A stretch of 20,822 bases of DNA from positions 312,038-332,859 of the forward strand of contig NW_013657651.1 in assembly GCF_000142905.1 (NCBI RefSeq), given 5' to 3'. This document shows, one piece after another, positions 16,393-20,822 of the stretch. The notes beneath the pieces are model-generated. The model saw only the letters and a list, made by a program, of their open reading frames with translations, did no database searches and was not told where the DNA came from. This stretch comes from Thecamonas trahens ATCC 50062. Taxonomy: Eukaryota > Apusozoa > Apusomonadida > Apusomonadidae. A program made the position numbers and the translations under genes. Each line of letters begins with the position of its first letter. Position 1 is the stretch's first letter.

Positions 16393-18038
16393 ATGGCGAC
16401 AACAACAGTTGCAGGAGTGTGCGGGTGCGGGTGTGGAGAAATGGCAAGAGCTGGCTCGGGCATGGATGAAGGAGAGGCACGCGAGGTGCATGGCAAGGTG
16501 TGGCGAAAGGCTTGCTTGGCGTGCAATAGTTGCGGCGTGGCGCTGTTGGGCAAGCCGTCTTTTTTCTGCAAGGAAAATTATTGTGTCCGGAACACTATGC
16601 TGCTGCTTATTGCGTCATTTGTGGCTCGTGCGGGGAGAACATTGTCGATGGCGATGTGGTCTCGGCGGACAACGCTTACTGGCATGCTGCCTGCTTTGTC
16701 TGTGCTGTTTGCAAGGTGCCACTGGCCCATGCAGAGTACGTCACCCATGGCCGCGATCAGTACTGCCAGACCGACTTTGTGCGCCACTGCTGCTGTTTGC
16801 TCTGCTGGGACCCGCTGCCAGTCGGCATGCCGCAGGCCCAGCCGCGAGTCCACGACTCGTGCCTGGATCCACGCGAGGGTGATGCCCTCTCGGCGCACGT
16901 CGCGCTCTTCCGGTCGCTCATGGCCGAGATGCAAGAGGTCATCAGCGCCCGCGACATCGGCCGCATCTCGGACGCCACCGTCTACGTCGTCCGTATTGCC
17001 CACGGTATCCAGCAGCTCTGCGCACAGGCTGGCGTCGAGTACAACATCAAGGAGCCGTGCCTCAACATGCTTCGCCTCGTCAAGCCGTTTGTGGTGGCCT
17101 ACGACCAGGCCTCACCGTCGCACATCGAGGCAGCGTGGTCAACGTGCTCCGCCCGTTCCACCGCGGTCACCCGCGCCGTCCGCACCGCGCTTGTTGCGGT
17201 CGAGGGAGTCCGCGAACAAGCAACTGGCGTTGGCGCTGGCGCTGGCACTGGTGCTGGCGCCGCATCACAGCCGCCGTCGCCATCGCCGTCGCCGTCGCCG
17301 TCTGGAGCTGCGCCGCCGGTCCCACCCGCGCGGCCGACAGCGCCTCCGGTTCGACACCTCGTGGCGCTCCGCAATCCGCGGCGGCGCATGTCGTCCGAGC
17401 TCGACTCGCTGGTTGCCGCCGAGGCACTCGAGTCTTTGGATGACACAGAGGCGTCGGCAAGCTCGGCGCCGCCGCGGCCGCCGCCACGGTCGCGGCCGCC
17501 GGCAGCGGTGACGTCAATCCAGGCTGCGGCGGCACTGGCGGCCGCCACGCCTCCGGTCCTTGTCCCACCAGCGTCAGGCGATCTCGACGACCTAGTCGAG
17601 GTTGCCGCCGAGCTCGACGACATGCTCGGCTCGCTGTTTTGTTACAACCCGTCGGTCGACTTTGAGGAAGTCTCACGGGCGTCGCTGCAGCTCCTCGACC
17701 CGCCGTCGCCTCCGCTGGGTGCGCCGACGCTCCCACTGCCGCGGCGGCAGCGGTCGCGGATGGATCCACTCCGCAGCTCGCGCGAACTCCTGCAGGCCGA
17801 ACTCGAGCGCGAGTTGCAAGCGCTCGGCCTCTTGCCGTCGTCGTCCTCCGACGCGCAGCCACCACCTGCGGTGCTTACCTCGACGAGCGACGCGCCTCCG
17901 CCGCCGGTTCCGCGGCGGCGGCCGAATCGGCTGATGGCTGCCAAGCGGCGGCGGCACCGCGCCAAGTCGCGGCGGGCCGTCATGGTCCCGCGCGAGCTCG
18001 CTGCTGCCGGAGAGGTGCCGGCCTTTCCACCCACATGA
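16393..18038 (+). CDS. LIM-domain protein with an apparent one-base frameshift
   Basis: The start ATG at 16393 lies in a good context (CCACCATGG). The first frame encodes most of a LIM domain (CLACNSCGVALLG, then FFCKENY). Near 16575-16585 coding moves to a second frame that completes it with CPEHY and runs to the stop at 18038. One missing base explains this, giving about 548 residues. LIM2 is canonical: CGSC, 17 residues, HAAC-FVC-AVC, 17 residues, C-x2-D, so it binds two zinc ions. LIM1 is degenerate at its N side: Arg38 occupies the position of the usual His, and its first cysteines are spaced CGCGC rather than C-x2-C. LIM domains mediate protein-protein contacts, often at actin structures. 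A helical region (about 165-290, VALFRSLMAEMQEVISARD...) follows, then a disordered Pro/Ser/Ala-rich region with GA and SP repeats, acidic helices and a basic C terminus (AAKRRRHRAKSRR). Function beyond the LIM domains is unknown. Confidence 0.78.
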
Positions 18039-18065
18039 GTGGCGAGGCAACTGTACCAGGTGTTA

Positions 18066-19356
18066 TTAGATGAGGGGAGCGCGCACGGCGTTGGCCTTTT
18101 CGCGGCGGACGTTGTCGATCGACATCTGAGTCCGGGCAATGTCGTCGACGTTGGCCAGACCGCCGAGCTCGAGCGTCTCCTTGCATTCGACAAGGGCGGC
18201 CTCTGCGCCGTCGTAGTCGCCAAGCGCGAGCTTGATGCGGGCGAGGTCCGAGAGCGTGCCCGGCAGGTCCGGGTGCGAGCGCCCGGTCGCGCCCTTGAGG
18301 GTCTTGACGGCGTCGTCCAGCAGCGTCGCCGCCGTCGCCATGTCCTCTGTCTTGGAGTGGAAGCGGGCGAGGTGGATGAGAGCCATGGCGTACTCCACCG
18401 GCCCGCCGAGCTCGGCCGGCAGCTCGGCCGCCATGTCGCGAGCCTGCTCAAAGAGATCGCGGGCGCGGTCCAGCTCGACGCCCTGCTCCAAGAGGCACAC
18501 CGCGAGACCGTCGAGGTACTTGCGGGCGGCGTAGCCGAGCTCACCAGCGCCCTCCGCGAGCGCCGTCTCGTACAACTCCTGCGCCTTGGCGTACTGGCCC
18601 ATCTCGATGTAAATCGCAGCCAGCGGCTGGTACGCCTGGTGGAAGACCACACCAAGGCGAGTCTCCAGCTCGACAAGCCGCTCAAAGGCCGCCACAGCTA
18701 GCAGCGGTTGGCCAGAGTGCCCGTACGAGAGGCCGAGCTTAAACAGCGTTGCCGCCCGCTCCTTGCACACCGACGTCTGATACACCTTCTCTTGCACATT
18801 GAGCAGGGTCTTGAGCGCAAGCGCCGCGTCCTCGTGCTTGCCTCGCCGAGTGTAGAACAGCGCCATGTTCTCCAGCACCACCGCCTGGTGCTCATAGTCC
18901 AGCTCTCGCGACGCCTGATCCTCGGCAATCTTCATCTTGGCCAGGTCGGCCTCATCCCACGAGTCCACCACCTCTAGGTCCGTCTCTACCCGCAGCAGCC
19001 GCCTCCGCTAACCCCTCCCTCCCGCCGCGACAACGACCGCCCCGACAACCATCACCATAGCCATCACAACGAGAGCCATCACAACCACAACCACGGCAAC
19101 GCATGCACTCCATGAGTCACCTTCCCCTGTACGTCCCCCCCCCCTCCTCTATCCTCCCCCCGCCCACCTCTCGTCTCTCGTCGTCTGCGACTTGGCGCCA
19201 AAGCGCGACAAGGCGAACGGCTGGTGGCACAAAGCAGAGCAGCCCACGGCCACGTACCTTGGACTGGCGCCAGAGGAAGATGGCCACACCGGTGACCGCA
19301 CCCAGGCCCACTCCGGCCACAATCCACTGCTTGGTCTTTTGGCTAAGCGACGACAT
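18066..19356 (-). CDS. Membrane-anchored TPR protein, two exons
   Basis: A 346-residue protein in two exons: 19258-19356 (33 codons) and 18066-19007. The phase-0 intron uses donor AAG|GTACGT and acceptor GTTAG|CGG. Exon 1 encodes a polar start (MSSLSQKTKQ), one moderately hydrophobic helix (WIVAGVGLGAVTGVAIFLW) and, with exon 2, a basic stop-transfer cluster (RQSKRRR). This signal-anchor layout resembles Tom70/Tom20-type outer mitochondrial membrane proteins, though ER insertion is also possible. Exon 2 encodes about six tetratricopeptide repeats of kinesin-light-chain type, such as ALFYTRRGKHEDAALAL, AAIYIEMGQYAKAQELYETA and ARIKLALGDYDGAEAAL. TPR arrays bind peptide ligands. TTC19, RMDN or Tom-like roles are possible, but none is demonstrated. 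Exon 2 alone has no ATG at its 5' end, supporting the upstream exon. The gene is convergent with the LIM gene, 27 bases apart. Confidence 0.87.
19008..19257 (-). other. Intron of the TPR gene
   Basis: A 250-base phase-0 intron, donor GTACGT and acceptor GGGGTTAG on the minus strand. Its interior is G-rich on the sense strand (GGAGGGGGG-type runs near 19130-19165). The donor hexamer is identical to that of the F-box/WD40 intron. Confidence 0.82.
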
Positions 19357-19620
19357 CTAGTAGGAGAGGTGGCGCCGCCCGTGTCCGTGCCCGTGCCCGT
19401 CCTTGTGTGTCACGTATGGTGGGTTTTGATCACGATCGCGATCGCGATGGCGATCGCGGCAGCGATCAGACGCTCGTTGTGCGCCCTTCTTCGGCAGACC
19501 TTCCATGGCGTCGTCTGGCTCCCTCCTCCGAAACCTTACACCACATCACCTCACCCCCACCGTCATCACAGACCGGTCGCGTATAACGCCTGCTACGTGA
19601 TACGTCTGCCTGGGGATATT
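19357..19620. promoter_or_regulatory. Divergent promoter region with GATCGC palindromic cluster
   Basis: This 264-base interval separates the divergent TPR gene and small basic gene. It contains a GTGCCC repeat (19385-19400) and a cluster of overlapping CGATCG/GCGATCGC palindromes (19428-19469). Whether these bind a regulator is unknown. Confidence 0.4.
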
Positions 19621-20040
19621 ATGTCTGCCCTTGACCCTCGGTTTACCCACACCATGCCCGACCGGCCCGGCGACGTGGGAGTCAATGACTCGTTGGCAAT
19701 GTACAACGGTTTGGACCCGTCCTTGTTCGAGACGTCGTCGTCGAAGAGAAGACGGCGGAAGACCAAGACAGCATCGGCAGCAGCATCATCGTCACCTCAT
19801 CGGCGGAAGAAGGCCACAGCACTCAACTCTGCTGACCTCTCCACACATCCTCATCCCCTACCGGTCTCCGCGCCCATCTTCACCTCGCCACTGACGGCGG
19901 GCGTCATCGGCGTCGTCCCCGACTCGTCTCCCTTTGTCACTTACGTCGCAAACGACAGCCTGCCAACCTCGGCGGCCTCCTCTGGCGTCGCTTCTCCGTC
20001 CGACCGCGACGGCGGTGTGCAGTCGATGGCTATCGAGTGA
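19621..20040 (+). CDS. Small basic protein of unknown function
   Basis: A 139-residue frame from the ATG at 19621. The frame is open further upstream to 19192, but that part overlaps the TPR first exon on the other strand and has unlike composition, so the internal ATG is preferred. The protein has no recognisable domain. It has a short N-terminal region with LAMYNGLDPSLFET, two basic clusters resembling a bipartite nuclear localisation signal (SKRRRRKTK at 41-49, HRRKK at 60-64), and a Ser/Pro/Val-rich C-terminal half ending GGVQSMAIE. It is probably intrinsically disordered and possibly nuclear. Codon usage is ordinary for this window. It could be an incidental frame or an exon of a larger gene, but no good splice sites were found. 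Confidence 0.45.
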   Translation: MSALDPRFTHTMPDRPGDVGVNDSLAMYNGLDPSLFETSSSKRRRRKTKTASAAASSSPHRRKKATALNSADLSTHPHPLPVSAPIFTSPLTAGVIGVVPDSSPFVTYVANDSLPTSAASSGVASPSDRDGGVQSMAIE

Positions 20041-20822
20041 TGGCGACTCTCCCTTTTGGCGCTCGAAGGCGTGGCTGAGCTCACCTAGCCCCACCATTCC
20101 ACTTGATGTAGTCAAGTCGTCATCGCGGCCATGATTGTCCCCCTCCCCCCCCCCAACATCCAGTAGTCGTGCGGATGATCTTATACTCCGCTCACTCCTC
20201 CCCCCCCCCCCCCCCGCCCCTCGCGCCCCTACCCGCATCTTCCATCCTTCATGTCCTCTGACGACAAACTCTACGCTACCTGCGTACCCTAATGAACTCA
20301 TTCGTTCACCAAGCGCTCTGCCCACTGCCGACTGCCCGCTGCCCTTGCTGCCCGTCGCCCGTCGCCCGTCGCCCGCTGCCCTTGCTGCCCGTCGCCGGCC
20401 CGCACCCCGTCCCCCACCCCACTGCTCCATCCCTTGCCCTCTCCTCCCTCTCTCATCCGGGTCACCATGCCTCACACTCCCCCAGGTAGCCCCGGACCCA
20501 CCACCCCACCCCGCAAGTCGTCGTACGCATCCCCCCTCCCCCCCCCCCCCGATCCATGAACTAATTACGCCCGTGGGGAAGACCACCCATAGAATCCCGG
20601 CGCGGGACCACCCTCTCAAAAAAGGAACCGCCAAACAGCTAAAGACTCCTCCCACTGTGGGGGCAGCAGCCCTTCCACTCCACCACACATGTATCCTGGA
20701 CGAGGCCCGCATCGGAATACGCAACAAAAGTTGCTCGATTGTTTCGAAATATTCTCTCACATCACGCGGCTAACGTAAAGAATGCTACAGTATGCAATAC
20801 TTTCTTCCTGATCCCGCCTGGT
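20041..20822. other. Gene-poor low-complexity region at the window end
   Basis: No gene can be supported in these 782 bases. They hold C-runs (about 20200-20215 and 20531-20549), a GCCCGTC-rich direct repeat (20333-20396) and a less GC-rich terminal part. An open frame on each strand (20135-20773 plus, 19858-20760 minus) has Pro/Arg- or Gly-rich composition typical of shadows. A short ATG exon is possible at 20251-20283 (MSSDDKLYATC, followed by GTACCC), which would belong to a gene extending beyond the window. Confidence 0.4.
20333..20396. repeat. Direct repeat of a 26-base GCCCGCTGCCC unit
   Basis: Two copies of a unit starting GCCCGCTGCCCTTGCTG (about 20334-20359 and 20371-20396) are separated by short GCCCGTC repeats, forming a small tandem array. 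Confidence 0.8.

Noticed and set aside
15232-16491. 419-codon minus-strand frame opposite calnexin
   Set aside because: Antisense of an unmistakable calnexin exon. Its Gly-rich start comes from the CCCCT/C-run repeat.
19858-20760. 300-codon minus-strand frame rich in Gly/Arg
   Set aside because: Composition follows from C-runs on the plus strand, no domain, and it overlaps the small basic gene.

Overview
The window is nuclear DNA from a GC-rich, gene-dense, intron-containing eukaryote, most likely a free-living protist. Gene content is eukaryotic: F-box proteins, an ER prolyl 4-hydroxylase with an HDEL tail, calnexin, a PX-domain SNARE, a LIM protein and TPR proteins. At least four genes are split by phase-consistent GT-AG introns of about 240-400 bases. 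There are long G or C homopolymer runs and no bacterial operon signals. Gene style and composition recall apusomonads such as Thecamonas, but that assignment is an inference and no species can be proven from this sequence alone.

Layout. 136-1322 (-): F-box protein with an apparent one-base frameshift. 1475-2938 (-): ER-resident 2-oxoglutarate/Fe(II) prolyl 4-hydroxylase-like enzyme. 3245-8399 (+): very long coiled-coil protein, probably with two small 5' exons, two generations of internal repeats and a frame break near 4800. 8447-10404 (-): F-box/WD40 protein in two exons. 10405-11013: gene-free divergent interval with a 12-bp minisatellite. 11014-12243 (+): P-loop kinase-like protein of the NEDD4BP2 type. 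12437-13697 (+): PX-domain Qc-SNARE resembling yeast Vam7, two exons. 14102-16191 (+): calnexin, two exons, with G-rich tandem repeats in its intron. 16393-18038 (+): LIM-domain protein with an apparent one-base frameshift. 18066-19356 (-): TPR protein whose membrane anchor is encoded by a separate first exon. 19621-20040 (+): small basic protein of unknown function. 20041-20822: low-complexity sequence without a gene I can defend.

Functional themes. Three genes belong to endomembrane biology: the ER hydroxylase and calnexin act on folding secretory proteins, and the PX-SNARE acts in endosomal/vacuolar fusion. Two encode putative SCF ubiquitin-ligase substrate receptors. There is no evidence for co-transcription, and neighbours are probably independent.

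Two cautions. Three genes (F-box, coiled-coil, LIM) each need one extra base to join reading frames that clearly belong together. This looks like recurrent single-base deletion in the assembly, although real mutations or unusual introns are possible. Intron boundaries were inferred by eye from splice consensus, phase and domain continuity, without transcript data.
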